Shown in pieces: positions 1 through 11,322 of a stretch of DNA of 64,000 nucleotides. Position numbers and translations under genes: made by a program. This DNA comes from Rhinopomastus cyanomelas (Eukaryota > Chordata > Aves > Bucerotiformes > Rhinopomastidae). The stretch covers positions 565,254-629,253 of the forward strand of contig VXBP01008282.1 of assembly GCA_013400115.1 (NCBI GenBank). Direction: 5' to 3'. The notes under the pieces are model-generated. The model was not told the DNA's origin. It saw only the letters and a program-made list of their open reading frames with translations, and did not search any database. Position 1 is the first letter of the stretch, and each line of letters opens with the position of its first letter.

Positions 1-398
1 ACTCAGATATACAAAGAAAGACAGCTGCATTTTTACAGTTTGTTTATCCATGCTAGTGACCTTAGCATTGGCTTGTGGAGGTTTTATCTACACTCTATTA
101 ATTGCTGTTTGGAAGAAGCAGAGACAAAAATAAAAGAGATTGCTGTTGTAGCAACAAGAAGTTTTCAGCTACTAGTCACAAAACTTGTCAGCATAAAAGA
201 CAAAACTTCTAAAATAAAATCAGTTTAGCAAGACTAGATTTCTCTGTGTTTGCTCCCTAACTCCAAAAGACAAGGAGTTTAAATATACCTATTGAAGAGT
301 GCACTAACATTAATTAAATCTGAAAATCTAGTTTGTAAGTGCAAGTTGGTAAAACTAGGCAGAAAGCTTAACAGGATGAAGCTAATATGCAGTCATCG
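1..398. other. Unique AT-rich DNA, no gene seen
   Basis: No repeat family, conserved reading frame or structured element is recognised here. The short open frames lack any recognisable domain. Confidence 0.5.
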
Positions 399-592
399 CA
401 CCTCCTCAGCAAGATATGAAAAAGAACTTCTTAACAAGGAGCGTGACAGAGCACTGGAACAGGCTGCCCAGAGGTTGTGGAGTCTCCTTCTCTGGAAACA
501 TTTAAAACCTGCCTGGAGTTGTTCCTGTGTGACTTGATCTAGGTGATCCTGCTGTGGCAGGGGGATTGGACTAGATGATCTTTCAAGGTCAT
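399..592 (+). mobile_element. CR1 LINE 3'-end fragment
   Basis: This is a 5'-truncated CR1 retrotransposon tail in sense orientation. It runs from the end of ORF2 (the segment around GAGCACTGGAACAGGCTGCC) through the 3' UTR block with GATCCTGCTGTGGCAG and GGACTAGATGATC. It stops near AAGGTCATT and lacks the octamer tail, so its 3' end is also damaged. The frame is broken relative to intact CR1, so this is a dead copy. Confidence 0.88.
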
Positions 593-1406
593 TAGCATTT
601 TGCATCTTCCTGAAATCAGTGCAAAATAATTTCACTCTCTTAAGCCTTATTAAGCTCAACAACACCCTGTAACAGACAAAAAGCCAATTTAAAAACTTAG
701 TATTAATCTATCCAAAAAATTCCCAAAGCATAACCAAAATGCAACAAAACACTATTAGTCCCACCCTAGAGAAAGAAGGTCACTGTAAGTGCAAAACAAA
801 CTGATCAAATGCACTACAATTACAGGAATGTCAACCAGCAAAATCTCCCATTACACACTCTATTACATAGTTCTGGTGTTAATTCACTCTTCCACTGCCC
901 CTTTGATCTTAAGGTTAACAGGTTTGGCCAGGTGGAAATAGGTTTGGCAAGCAGGTAGAAACTTGAGGGATTCTTTCCAGCTGTAGGCTAGATCCTCACG
1001 ACGGTTCAAGACCCTTCATCTACTTTCATAGCTGAGTCCTGATTATTGACCGTCAGGTACAACTTTGCTGAAGTAAATACTGCACATGAACTTTTAAAAA
1101 CCTATGACAGATTATTCAGAGATCTCCTTGCCATTGGCCAGTGCTAGACAGAAGACAACACCCATCACTAGCCTTTGGCCAATTTTTCCTCAAGGAAAAT
1201 CCCATTTTGATATGGAATCTTCATAGAAATACTGATCTTCTTGAAATGCTGATAACAGGAATGCTTTTTACACTATTGGCTCCCACCCACATGACATGCC
1301 TAAGTGCTTCCTGCAGTCTTGAGATTAAAAGGAGGTAGAAAAGAGTTTTACTTGTTTCTGCTTCCCTGAGGAAACAGCAGAATTTCTACTCTGTAGAAAA
1401 TCAAGG
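593..1406. other. Unique DNA, no gene seen
   Basis: The stretch is mostly AT-rich unique sequence. Near 918-956 an AGGTTTGGC-containing segment occurs twice in close succession, a small imperfect direct repeat. Nothing else is recognised. Confidence 0.45.
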
Positions 1407-2087
1407 TGTGGTGGGTTCAGGACCACAATTAAAGATAAAGGAAAAGAAAACAAAGCAGTTAGGTCTCAGTCAGATCTCAGATAAAATTTGCCAGATAATG
1501 GATAGCTTAGGGAAAGTGGAAAAGAGTTTATTAACTCTGTAACTGTACACAGAAAAGAAGAAAAGGTTAAGCAAGTTAGTGCACACAAACTAGAAACTGT
1601 GTCACAAATGCCATCACATATGCTGAGAAAAATAAAATGGTAGGTCACTATCATATTGGTCCTTGAGTTTTTTCATATTAGAGACCTGGAAAATTAGCAT
1701 GTCAGCCTAGTAGAGACAAGTCCCACCACCCTCTCTATTATTCATGTGTCACCCCTGCCTGCGAGCAGCAGCACCCTGGCTGTCCAGACTGGTGAATTCT
1801 TCGACTCCTCAGCACAGCTTCTCCAGCTCCACGCTCATCAGGATGGCCTGATTCCTCAGCAACTGAGCTGCATCCCTCTATGCATAAGACATGCTTTCAA
1901 ACAAAAAACCCAGACTCTGTCTGTCATGCCCAAGGTTCAAGGATTCTTGAGTCCTTCTGCTTTCTTCACTGAGGAACTCTCCCCAATACTTGAGCATCCC
2001 CAGATTTCCTCAGCAGCAGAAATGACAAACACTCTCTCTTCCTGCTGATCAGTGCTCTCTAAGATGGCATGACCCTGGCCATGTGCA
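1407..2087 (-). mobile_element. LTR-like element, copy 1 (probable solo LTR)
   Basis: Read on the minus strand, this matches 11323-12075 on the plus strand along most of its length with many substitutions, so the two are dispersed copies of one family. The minus-strand 3' end is CCCACCACA and the plus strand starts TGTGGTGGG, fitting the TG...CA ends of retroviral-type LTRs. A minus-strand AATAAA lies at 1527-1532, exactly 120 bases from the 3' end, the same distance as in the other copy. I infer a solo LTR of an endogenous retrovirus-like element. No internal gag, pol or env sequence is seen nearby. The 5' boundary is uncertain, and related sequence could extend towards about 2490, where TGTCGGC on the minus strand could be a 5' end. 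Confidence 0.68.
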
Positions 2088-2500
2088 GAACCCAAGATGG
2101 AGACCAACCAGATGCCCCAGCAGGGGCCACCCCACCCTCTGCAAGAGGGTTCCATGACCCTCCCCTCTCCTCTGTCCTTCTCAGTTCCAGGGGGAAAAAG
2201 AGGAATCCCTTCTGCTCACCATGAGTAACTAAACAGCTGCTCCATGGTGGGGCGGTGATGGTTGATCGGCACTAAGGTCTTGCTTCTCTGGTCCATGCAG
2301 AGCCACCAGATCCCACCCTGGGCCGGGCCACAACAGGCCCATCTCCTTCCCCCACCACTATCCTGGAAGTGTTGGTGGGGGGGTGAAATTAGCATGGAGC
2401 AACAGCCCCATGCTAGGCTAGAAGCCCTCAGCAAAGAGGTAGAGCTAAGATCACTGCCCCTTTTATCTTCTTACCTAGCCGACACCCCTTAAGGGCAGAT
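2088..2500 (-). other. Possible 5' part of LTR-like copy 1
   Basis: This GC-richer stretch directly continues LTR-like copy 1 on its 5' side. It shows no clear match to the corresponding sequence beside copy 2. On the minus strand a TAAAAGG sequence near 2458-2464 could be a TATA-like box. It may be a rapidly diverging U3 region, leftover internal sequence or simply flanking DNA. Confidence 0.25.
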
Positions 2501-3584
2501 CACTGGGAGGGGTCCTCTTAAAGCAACATAACTTTCCTCTTCGTGAAAGCACAAATCCATACATCTGAAAATCCTGGTACTTTTCAAACTGCAACAGAAG
2601 GGATCTGAGATTTTGACTTTCAATTTCAGCAGGTGAAACCCTCAGCTCTGTTGCAGACGCAATGTACAATGGGCATGAGCCATGGAGTAAGCCAGAAAAA
2701 AGAGATGAGTTCTGTACATCCCATGCCATGGAACACCATGTCCTGGAAACACGCAGAATCTCAATGCTCTAAAAATTTATGAAGTGAGTTTGGGAAGTGC
2801 AAGCAGTCAACTGAATCCTACTTAGGTAAAGATCTGGGCAAAACGTCCTGCAACTAAGAGGGTTTTTGCATTACTAACAACATTTTTAAGTGACAGAAAG
2901 AGAAACTTGCAGAAACAGAAATTCAATAACCTCCTCCATATGTCTCAACAGAAAAGAACTAGAACCAGAAGGAAATTAAAATTCATAGTGTTTCCTGTCT
3001 TTACTTCAATATTTGCAACCAGAAAAAGGCATTACAAAACAGGGTACAAAACTTTTCCTACAGGCTGTTCTTGCCGTCTACAAAGTTTACATGAAACTGT
3101 GCAGGATGAGCCAAGAGACTGCAGATCGGCAAGTTCAACGCAGATGCTGACTTAAGTATGGCAGCCACGTACTGCCATACTGAGCCTTCCTGCAGAACAC
3201 TCAACATGCAGCAGGTACATTAAGGGCAAATGATGGAATGAAAATGGGTCTATAAGAAACTGCAATAATAAAAGAAGTGGTGGAGGCTGGGGCTCTCAGC
3301 CAGGATAACATATATTACACTAGACAGCCAAGCTACAAAACCATGAGAAAATAATTGATTTCCTGATAACAAAAAAGACTTAGCTGTAGCCTTTTCAGAA
3401 GAATGACAATAAAGAACAAAATTGAGTTAGTTAGGACAGGGACTTTTCTCTTTAAAATTTATACCAAGGTGTGAAACAATGAATGTACTTTTAGTAATCA
3501 ATGGCAGAATAATACAAAACCACCATCACCTCATTGGTGAGATAGTCTGGGCACTTTTAGCAGAGTTGTCTGGTTTGGAAGGTG
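2501..3584. other. Unique DNA, no gene seen
   Basis: No repeat or coding feature is recognised, apart from the inverted repeat at 3155-3181 listed separately. Confidence 0.45.
3155..3181. repeat. Perfect 10-bp inverted repeat, 7-nt loop
   Basis: AGTATGGCAG (3155-3164) and CTGCCATACT (3172-3181) are exact reverse complements around the loop CCACGTA. About one such structure is expected by chance in a window this size, so function is not implied. Confidence 0.6.
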
Positions 3585-3669
3585 TCTTGGTGATCCTGCT
3601 GTAGTGGGGGGACTGGACTAGATGGCCTTTCAAGGTCCCTTTCCATCCCTAATGTTCTTTGATTCTGTG
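3585..3669 (+). mobile_element. CR1 LINE 3' UTR fragment
   Basis: A short CR1 tail with GGTGATCCTGCTG, GGACTGGACTAGATGG and TTTCAAGGTCCC, ending in GATTCTGTG. It is strongly 5'-truncated, with no ORF2 part left. Confidence 0.85.
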
Positions 3670-6600
3670 TATCACTAAAATTTATCCCAACCTTAATTCA
3701 CATTTTAAAAATGCTCTGAGAATTACCCACATGTAAACACAATCTACACTCTCATAAAAAAGGGTAGATTTCAGAAAGCAGCCTTGGGTTCAACTGCTCT
3801 CAAGCATGCTTAAACACTCACATACCAGTCACACACATATAGACTTGTAACAAAGGTATATCTGAGGAAAAAATTACATCTAGCTATTTTTCATAAAGAT
3901 AAACACAATATATATATAATCATAAAGGCATTCTGACACTTTATCCACAGCTGTGGTTGAAGATTGTGTATTAAAAAATAAAATAGACAATAAACATTGT
4001 TGTGTTCAAAGACCTTTTCTTGATCTAAGGATCATGCCAACATTCTAATTAAAGAGTTCTGAAGCTGCTAATAATATCTCATTAAAATGATGCTAGAGAA
4101 GTTGAGTCTGCTGGGGATTAAGATACAGTTGGATTATGTATAATCACATTTTCCTGACTGTTTGCCAAGGCTTTAGAAAAGATTTAGTAACGTTCATGAA
4201 GCAGGAAAACAAGTTTCTATACTTGACGTTAAGCAGGTGTCATTCTTGAGTAACAGCACAAAAAGTTCAAGGTAAATCTTTCTCAGTGATCACTTTGTTG
4301 ATAACACTGATAAAAAAATCTTACTATGTCTGAAAGGAATTGATAATGTTTTCAAATTATTCAATATTACCTTGAGTTTGGTCTTGGAAGCCATCAATTC
4401 TCCCAAATTCCTCCGTGGAGATAGACCATTAACAAGTTTAAACTCAAATTAAACAATTTATATCCTTTTTAAGAATATCAGTAAAGCAAAGCACAAGCAT
4501 CTTGATAGATTGTTCATTTGGTTTCCATCTCATCCCACCTGTACTCTGAAACTGTGGAGCCTACATCAGGTGTAATGTGTCCAGTTGTTTTAGTAGAACA
4601 TGTAATGAGTTGGTTTACTCATTATGAAGCCAACAACCTACAGCAGTGTTGATAAACTTAATGTACACCTCAAAGAAATCCACAATTAAGTCAAAAAATA
4701 TTGGCTATTCATCACAAATTGTGTGAGATCTTCTAAATGCTGTAGGTTTGTTGTGCATTTTTATTCTAAACTGGATTTCCAAAAAACCCAGCCCTTTCCA
4801 AGTGAGTCACGAGTGAGTCACTGAGTATACATGTTTTAATATAACATGTTCTTTTTTGTTCCCTTATTTATTTTTTTTAGTAAGCACTTATAGGGGGCAA
4901 TAGGTGTTAAAGGTGTTTCACACATCAGTTAAATCACAAGTGAGTTATAGAGAACACAGCTCTATTACAGAGGCTGGCGAAAGCATTCAATGTCTGTCGC
5001 CTTTGATATAAGGCATCAGAAATGCCCTTCAAAAATCAGTACATTCCCAGGCTGACAGTTGGCTGAAACAGTTCTTAAAATCAGAAAGAAATGCTTTATT
5101 TCACAGTAGAGGGGAAGTAAATCCTGGGAGGATGAACTTTTAATCACCTTTCACTATTCTCCAGTCAGTTTTCAAATGAACTGATAAAAATAATGCCAGC
5201 CTCAGTCTTTAAATTAGAGCTCTGGTTTCAAAATTGTTTTCCTTTCACCCTGAAACAGACTCTACCTAATTATTGTCATCAGTGTGTTTTTTCCTCTCAG
5301 AGAAAATATTGTCCCTTGCCAGCCAGCACTGGAAGATCTTGTGTGCCTGAAGTAGCAGCTCTGCACTCAGAGAACCACAGGTTCAGATTCGCTGAGAAAA
5401 GAGAGCAAAATTACACACGGAAGGCAGAGATCTGCCCCAACTTTTGACAATGCTGTATTCATGCTGTGATGTGGGAGACCCAGCCACAGGTGACAGAGAG
5501 TAACCTTGGTCCCTGACAGTAGCTGGTTTATAATGGGGGTGATGCCCTCAATCTCTGAGGAAGGGATATGTGTGGTATCACTCACCAGCATTCTCTGAGA
5601 GCAAGTGTGCAGTACTGCTCTGGTCTTAAAGAAAACTAAGAACTCTGCCAAAGGTAAGACCAGCTTGAACAATCCAGTTAAATGGATGTAAGAGCAGGAA
5701 GAAGGATTAAATAAGAGAGGGTGGCAGCTCAGAATGCAGCGGTCAGGAAATGAATGATGCCAAAGAGATCAGTGAAACACTTCATGCTTTGAAAAGAAAC
5801 TTGCCCAGACATCTCTCCCAAAGTCCCCCTATTACCAGAAATACTGTTGTCAGGGAAAAAAAACCCCAAGGAGGTGGCAATAGTTGTGCTCGTTTATTTC
5901 ATTTCTGTTAATGTTGCCTATGCTCTGCTGGAAGCTTTTTCTAACTCAAGTTCGCAGAGGAGAAAAACCCACAGATATTAATTTAACTACAGCAATTCTC
6001 ACATCCTCTTCCTTCCAAACAGACATGTTTTAGGCATTTCATTAAAAGAAAATATGTGCCAACAGTCTCCAAATTTTTGAGGTGACTAATTTTCACTTTG
6101 TGGTGGCCTCTTAGCCACTAGAATATCCACAGAAAACAAATTTTTGAGTCTAATGATGAATTGAAATTCTGGTGTGTTTGAACGTTTCACAAAAGCAGGG
6201 TAAACGGGTACAACCGCTCCAAGGCTCCGGAAGCAGTGCACTGAGGATATCCTCACCCATGCCAGCCTGCTGTTCTAATGTCAGATCTGTTCTTTTGTTC
6301 ACACTCAGACCAACAAATAGCTGTACAGCCACCAAAAAAACCCTGCTATTTCACACTATGGGAACAGGAATGAGACGCAGGATACGTGACCTTAAGCTAA
6401 CACTAGTGCCAATGGCTTCCTGAAAAGAAATCTATGAAGCCATCTTGAAACCTAGGAGACAATTTTCAGCGTTGCTTCTTCTGATGTCAGTCACTCTGGC
6501 CTCGGAGTCACAAAGTGTTTCAAGTAATTCTTCACCAGATGTGAAGCTGATGGAGTTTGTTCTGATATATAAACTAACACTGTTTATTCTGGGAGCTTAC

Positions 6601-6827
6601 TCTGACAGAAGTTAGTTCTGACAGAGAGTGGGAAAACACCACAGGACTGAGAGCTTGAACAGCTCTGACCTGGTCAGGTTAGAATTCATTGTAAAATTAG
6701 TTCTAAAATAAATTCTTAAGCTCCTAATATTGCTAGAGTATTTGCACATAGAAAAACCACCAAACATTTGTGGCTATATTGATGATGATATAAATTAATA
6801 TCTCCATTATTAATTACAGAACAAACC
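3670..6827. other. Unique AT-rich DNA, no gene seen
   Basis: This 3.1-kb stretch has no recognised repeat or coding sequence. It contains a short TA run near 3908-3919, a T-rich run near 4869-4878, an 8-bp inverted repeat TAATGAGT/ACTCATTA (4603-4610 and 4617-4624) and the paired AP-1-like sites at 4801-4821. Confidence 0.45.
4801..4821. promoter_or_regulatory. Paired AP-1 (TGAGTCA) motifs
   Basis: The ten bases AGTGAGTCAC occur at 4801-4810 and again at 4812-4821, so two TGAGTCA sites sit 11 bases apart, about one helical turn. TGAGTCA is the canonical site of AP-1 and related bZIP factors. Binding is inference, and a small tandem duplication is the simplest origin. Confidence 0.35.
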
Positions 6828-6939
6828 CTGGGGCAGGGGGATTGGACTAGATGATCTTTCAAGGTCCCTTCTAATCCCTAATGATTCTGTGATTCTATGA
6901 TTCCATGATTCTATGAGTCCATGATTCTATGATTCTATT
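6828..6939 (+). mobile_element. CR1 LINE 3' end with expanded octamer tail
   Basis: The CR1 3' UTR (GGGGGATTGGACTAGATG, then TTTCAAGGTCCC) is followed by about six ATTCTATG-type units with substitutions. This tail is characteristic of CR1 and longer than in the other copies here. The 5' side is truncated within the GTGGCAGGGGG block. Confidence 0.9.
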
Positions 6940-7848
6940 CCTGTTCTTCATATTATTTTTTTAAGATTAAGTGGAGATTTCTCTTTCTTAAAAAAACCAA
7001 CAACAAGATAGCCAAAACTGATATTCAGCTCTTGTCTTCTTTTCAACCTGAGAATCTCAGAACCTCTAGTCTGATTTTACTATCTTCACTGGTTATGCTT
7101 TCTTTACTTAAGGACAGGCATTAATTAAATACAGTATTTGCTGTTAAAATATTCCATCATTTCTGTGGTGGCTAAAATAAGATCATAGTCATCCAACCTG
7201 TACTTCAGTGCGATGTTTAATTATCTCTCTTCAAAACAGGTGAAATCATAAAACATGCTTTCTAAAGGAGATAACAAGCTTTATTTCAGGATGTTTACAA
7301 CCAAGGGGAATCATATTAACTGCAGATGTTAATTTACCATAACAAGACAGGTCTACTGCTAACTACTCCTTCTTTTAAAAAGAAAAACATTTGAAATAAT
7401 TATTTTAACTGCAGGTGCTGGTAATGGCTCAGCAGGAACAAAAGTATTTAAGACCCATCCTGTCTTTCGGCTGTGTTTACAACGGCAGCTTTATTCATTC
7501 CAACAATAGATAGAACATGACTAAAAGCAGCTTGTTTACATACTTGTCACCAGCAGAAAGGCATCATTTGCGGGCCACAGTCCTGCCGTGTCTTTATTGT
7601 TCTGACTCAAAAGCCTTCCAGCTGTTCTGATGGAAATGACTGAAGCCAAAACGTACAGACACAGGAAAAGCTTTATAATTTTTTTTTCCTCTTTTCTAGC
7701 TCCTTCTTCCATTATCCACTCATTTACAGCGTGTTCCGAAACGAAAAGTTATCGATTCTAAGTCACTGATTTTTGTGCTGGGATTTTGTGTTAGTTTCGT
7801 TTTGGCTAACATGACAATGAATTCGGTAGCCTAACGCTTGTCCCACTT
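6940..7848. other. Unique DNA with possible regulatory motifs
   Basis: No gene or repeat is recognised. Three forkhead-type TGTTTAC motifs lie within 7292-7539. The last 120 bases are locally richer in CpG than the surroundings and hold an imperfect 13-bp inverted repeat (7736-7748 with 7793-7805). Confidence 0.4.
7292..7539 (+). promoter_or_regulatory. Cluster of three forkhead-like motifs
   Basis: TGTTTAC occurs at 7292-7298, 7474-7480 and 7533-7539, all in the same orientation. This is the reverse complement of GTAAACA, the core site of FOX proteins. The cluster is visible in the sequence, but enhancer function is inference. Confidence 0.25.
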
Positions 7849-8069
7849 AGAATCATTGAATCATAGAATCACTACAGATTGGAAGGACCTCGAAAGATCA
7901 TCTAGTCCAATCCGCCTGCCACAGCAGGATCACCTAGACCAAGTCACACAGGAACACATCCAGGCGGGTCTTGAACATCTCCAGTGAGGGAGACTCCACA
8001 ACCCCCCTGGGCAGCCTGTTCCAGTGCTCCGTCACCCTCACCGTGAAGAAGTTCCTTCTCAGGTTGATG
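7849..8069 (-). mobile_element. CR1 LINE 3' end, well-preserved copy
   Basis: An antisense CR1 tail from the octamer repeat (GAATCATAGAATC) through GATCATCTAGTCCAATC, GCAGGATCACCTAGACC and the end of ORF2 to about GTTCCTTCTCAGGTTGATG. It agrees closely with the other copies at nearly every shared block, which suggests one of the youngest insertions in the window. It is 5'-truncated at 8069. Confidence 0.93.
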
Positions 8070-8503
8070 CATTCTGAAAGTTATCTACTATCATGTGTTT
8101 TCCAGTGGTAAAGATAATTGTGATCTGAACCAAAATGATTCATCTGGAAGGTGTTTTCTAGTTGGAAAATGTAGAATTTCCTATTGTTGTGCCAACAAAA
8201 GTAGCAGTCTATCACTACTCACCCATTACATACCAGTAGTGAAAGGATGCTTATAAATCTAAATTTAAACAGTTAGGAAGATTAGGAAATTCACTGTCAA
8301 TATTAGTTGCATATTACTGTACTTTATCTGCTCAATAAAATGGATTATTCCTTATTCAAGATTCAACAACCATGCAATAATTATATAAAAGTTTGAGACT
8401 AGAGGCAATTTTTCTTGATCAAATCACTCTTGATTATGACAGCCCTCAGAAAATTGGGCTGATAATTGCTCATATGTGCATTTTGCTCCTGAACAGACAC
8501 ATA
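8070..8503. other. Unique AT-rich DNA
   Basis: Nothing is recognised between the two flanking CR1 copies, which point in opposite directions. Confidence 0.45.
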
Positions 8504-8604
8504 GTTTTCCTGAGCGTGCTAGACTTGGTCTAAGCGATCCTGCTGTGGCAGGGGGATCGGACTAGATGATCTTTTGAGGTCCCTTCCAATCCCTAATGAT
8601 TCTA
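8504..8604 (+). mobile_element. CR1 LINE 3' UTR fragment
   Basis: A sense CR1 tail containing AGACTTGGTCTAAGCGATCC, GTGGCAGGGGGATCGGAC and CCCTTCCAATCCCTAATG. It ends after a single octamer-like unit. Confidence 0.9.
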
Positions 8605-9374
8605 AAAAGAGGTCACAAAAGGAAAAAGTATTTCAAGGCAAGATCAAGGAAACTTTTTCTTGATTTCAACTTACCACAAAATTTCTAGAAAATTGAGGAA
8701 ATTGATCGTGAAAGAGGAGATGAAAAGAATCCTTAAGCCAACTGATTCCAACTGATGGTTACACTGTGATGCCAATAGAATTGCTCAGGGTAATGACTGG
8801 CCTCTGATAGTATATTATTAGTTATCAGCTATCAAAGACAGACATGCAAAAGTGTAGTCTCATGCTAAATAATGCATTGAAAAGTGCCCAAAGAATTCCA
8901 TGTGAAAAGATCTAGACAGAAAAATTGTTTGGTTTTTTCCTAGCTCCAGTTAAAGAAACAAGACCTCAGAAGGTTTCTCTCATATACTTCTTTCTTTTCA
9001 AACACTTCCTCATCCTGGTCTGACCCCTTTCTGTGCTCTTTTAGTCCCAAAGAAACAAATAGAGTAGGTTCAAATGGAACAACTGCTGCACCATTAAGAA
9101 CCCAGAGAACTGCATTTCTGATCCTTCAGTTCCAGGTCTGCCACAGGCACACAGCATTTCAAAGTACTTTTCTCATCATACTTGAAAGTCTACAAGTCTT
9201 GCTTAAAGTTTGAGGAGTTTTGGTGTTATGTTTGATTCATAGTTAACTTCCTTTGTTCATAGATGTAACATTAATTGTTTGATACTTGCAAACATTCTAA
9301 AGCTACACGTCAATCAGCTTGGACTTGCAGATGAGTAACATACATAACAGCAATCTTAGGAAGAATAAGGAGGA
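8605..9374. other. Unique DNA, no gene seen
   Basis: No repeat, coding or structural feature is recognised. Confidence 0.45.
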
Positions 9375-9808
9375 CCAAAGGGATGATCGGAGGGCTGCAG
9401 CATCTCTCCTATGAAGACAGGCTGAGGGAATTGGGGCTGTTCAGCTTGGTGAAGAGAAGGCTCCAGGAGGGATCTTATAGCAGCCTTCTAGTATCTGAAG
9501 GGGGCTGCAGAAAAATCAGAGGGACTTTTAATGAGGGACTAGTGATAGGGGGATGGCTTCAAGCTAAAAGAGACTAGTTCTAGATTGGATCTGAGAAAGA
9601 AACTCCTCACTATGAGGGTGGTGAAGCACTGGAACAAATTGCCCTAACAAGCTGTAGATGCCCCCTCCGTGGCAGTGATCAAGACCAGGTTGGATGGGGC
9701 TCTGACCAGCCTGATCCACTGAGACGTGTCTCTGTCCACGGTAGGGACTTGAGACTAGATGGCATCTGAAGTCCCTTCCAGCCTAAACCATTCTGTGATT
9801 CTATGATC
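9375..9808 (+). mobile_element. CR1 LINE fragment, different subfamily
   Basis: A longer sense CR1 piece covering the C-terminal part of ORF2 and the 3' UTR. The frame opening at 9383 encodes LSYEDRLRELGLFSL, a typical segment near the end of the CR1 reverse-transcriptase ORF, and is then broken by stops and indels. Its 3' UTR (GACCAGGTTGGATGGGGCTC, then CCTTCCAGCCTAAACCATTC) differs from the main type in this window, so it belongs to another and probably older subfamily. Confidence 0.88.
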
Positions 9809-10554
9809 CTGTTCTTTATTAAGAAATAAGTGCAAGCAGAAGTAATTTCCATTCCTGGCTGAAGGAAATACGCGTTGAAATGAACGTGATATGCTGTGCA
9901 TTGGGTATGCTTTTGGATGATTATTGAAGTGGCTCGAAGAGAAATTAATCAGTTACTAACATTGCTATGGTAGTTGAATCAATAATTTTGCTTGCTTTTC
10001 AGGATGTCAGATTTAAACAGAATAAACAAAGATTGTTGGAGTCCACTGTGCTCTGCAGCCCCTGTGAAACCTCCTGTTCTCTCTTTCTTTCATCGTTATT
10101 GAAAAACGGGTATAATTTCTGCACTGTTTTCACAAAGTGCAGGACATTCATCGCCTATTCAATGGTCCTGGGTGTACTATTCTCTTTGCCTAATTCAACT
10201 CATTGATCGCTTCAGGGAGGAGTGGAATGATACAGTAATCAGAACCTCTGCTACCTCCTGCTAACCTGGATGCATTCCTAAATAGTTCCCAGTATTGGCT
10301 CAGGCACGTCTTGCATCCCCAGTGCCCATAGCTTAGTCTCTTAACAGGTGGACACAACTGTTCTGCTCTGCCAAATTCAACTTATGGTGATTGTGCTTTG
10401 AAATATTTGCATAGCTTGTTCCAAACACTATGCACGACTGATCAGATCTAATATTACCTTGAGGTTAGAGTTTAGGTAAATAAAAAGAGATGCTTGCAGA
10501 TTTTTCAATGGTTGTACAAATATGCATATTTTAAAATACCTTTAGAATATTTCC
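9809..10554. other. Unique DNA, no gene seen
   Basis: No repeat or coding feature is recognised. Confidence 0.45.
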
Positions 10555-11150
10555 ACAGAATCATAGAACATTAGGGACTGGAATGGACCTCAAAAGATCA
10601 TTTAGCCTAATCCCACAACCACAGCAGGATCACCTAGATCAAGTTGCATAGGAGCATATCCAGATGGGTTTTAAATGTCTCCAGAGAAGGAGACTCCACT
10701 ACCCTCATGGGTAGCTCGTTCCAGTGCTCTGTCATCCTCATGGTGTTCCTTCTCATATTGATGTGGAACCTCCTGTCTTCCAGCTTACACCCATTACCCC
10801 TAGTCCTATCTCTAGATGACATTGAGAAGAGTCTGGCTCCATCCTCCTGACACTCACCCTTCACATATTTATCAACATTAATGAGGTCACCCCTCAAGTC
10901 TCCTCTTCTCCAAGCTAAAGAGACCCAGCTCGCTCAGCCTCTCCTCAAAAGGGCGATGCTCCACTCCCTTCATCATCTCTGTGGCTCTGCACTGGACTCT
11001 CTCCAGCAGTCTGTGTCCTTCTTCAACTGAAGGGCCCAGATCTGGACACAATATTCCAGATGTGGTCTCACCAGGGCAGGGTAGAGGGGGAGGAGAACCT
11101 CTCTTGATCTGCTAACCACTCCCATTCTGATCCACCCCAGTGTCAACACC
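10555..11150 (-). mobile_element. CR1 LINE 3' half-kilobase copy
   Basis: An antisense CR1 copy from the octamer tail (AGAATCATAGAACATTAGGG) through the 3' UTR and the ORF2 C-terminus. It breaks off at CTGATCCACCCCAG, where the 32690-33422 copy continues with GATGCTGTTGGCC. The break coincides with the start of the DNA leading into LTR-like copy 2. Confidence 0.93.
10634..11150 (-). pseudogene. Broken CR1 ORF2 (reverse transcriptase) C-terminus
   Basis: Two minus-strand pieces of the CR1 reverse-transcriptase ORF remain. The outer piece encodes LYPALVRPHLEYCVQIW. The terminal piece (10634-10897) encodes RRFHINMRRNTMR, then TEHWNELPMRVVESPSLETF, and ends at the natural ORF2 stop just before the 3' UTR. 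Frameshifts separate them, and the polymerase core is absent, so the copy is inactive. Confidence 0.8.
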
Positions 11151-11322
11151 GTGCTCCTCAGAGCAAGCACACGATGGCACCAGGCAGAGCCCTCACCAAG
11201 CTCCTTTCATCCCAGGTTTAGTCTCTGCTACCTACAAATCACAGCAGAGGGGTCAAGCTCATGCAGCCGATCTCCTGAAAGGAGCCGCTGGAAGGGAACC
11301 AGCAAATGTATGTGTCAGGGAT
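11151..11322 (+). other. Segment between CR1 break and LTR-like copy 2
   Basis: The sequence begins TGTCAACACC exactly where CR1 homology ends. It could be the 5' part of the LTR-like element (TG start) or unique DNA. No clear match to the corresponding flank of copy 1 is visible beyond the TGTC start. Confidence 0.25.

Noticed and set aside
6890..6939. Independent ATTCTATG microsatellite
   Set aside because: It is the normal octamer tail of the CR1 copy that precedes it.
9750..9775. CTCF-like CTAGATGGCATCTG
   Set aside because: It arises from the normal CR1 3' UTR (CTAGATGATC) by substitution, and the outer consensus positions do not fit.
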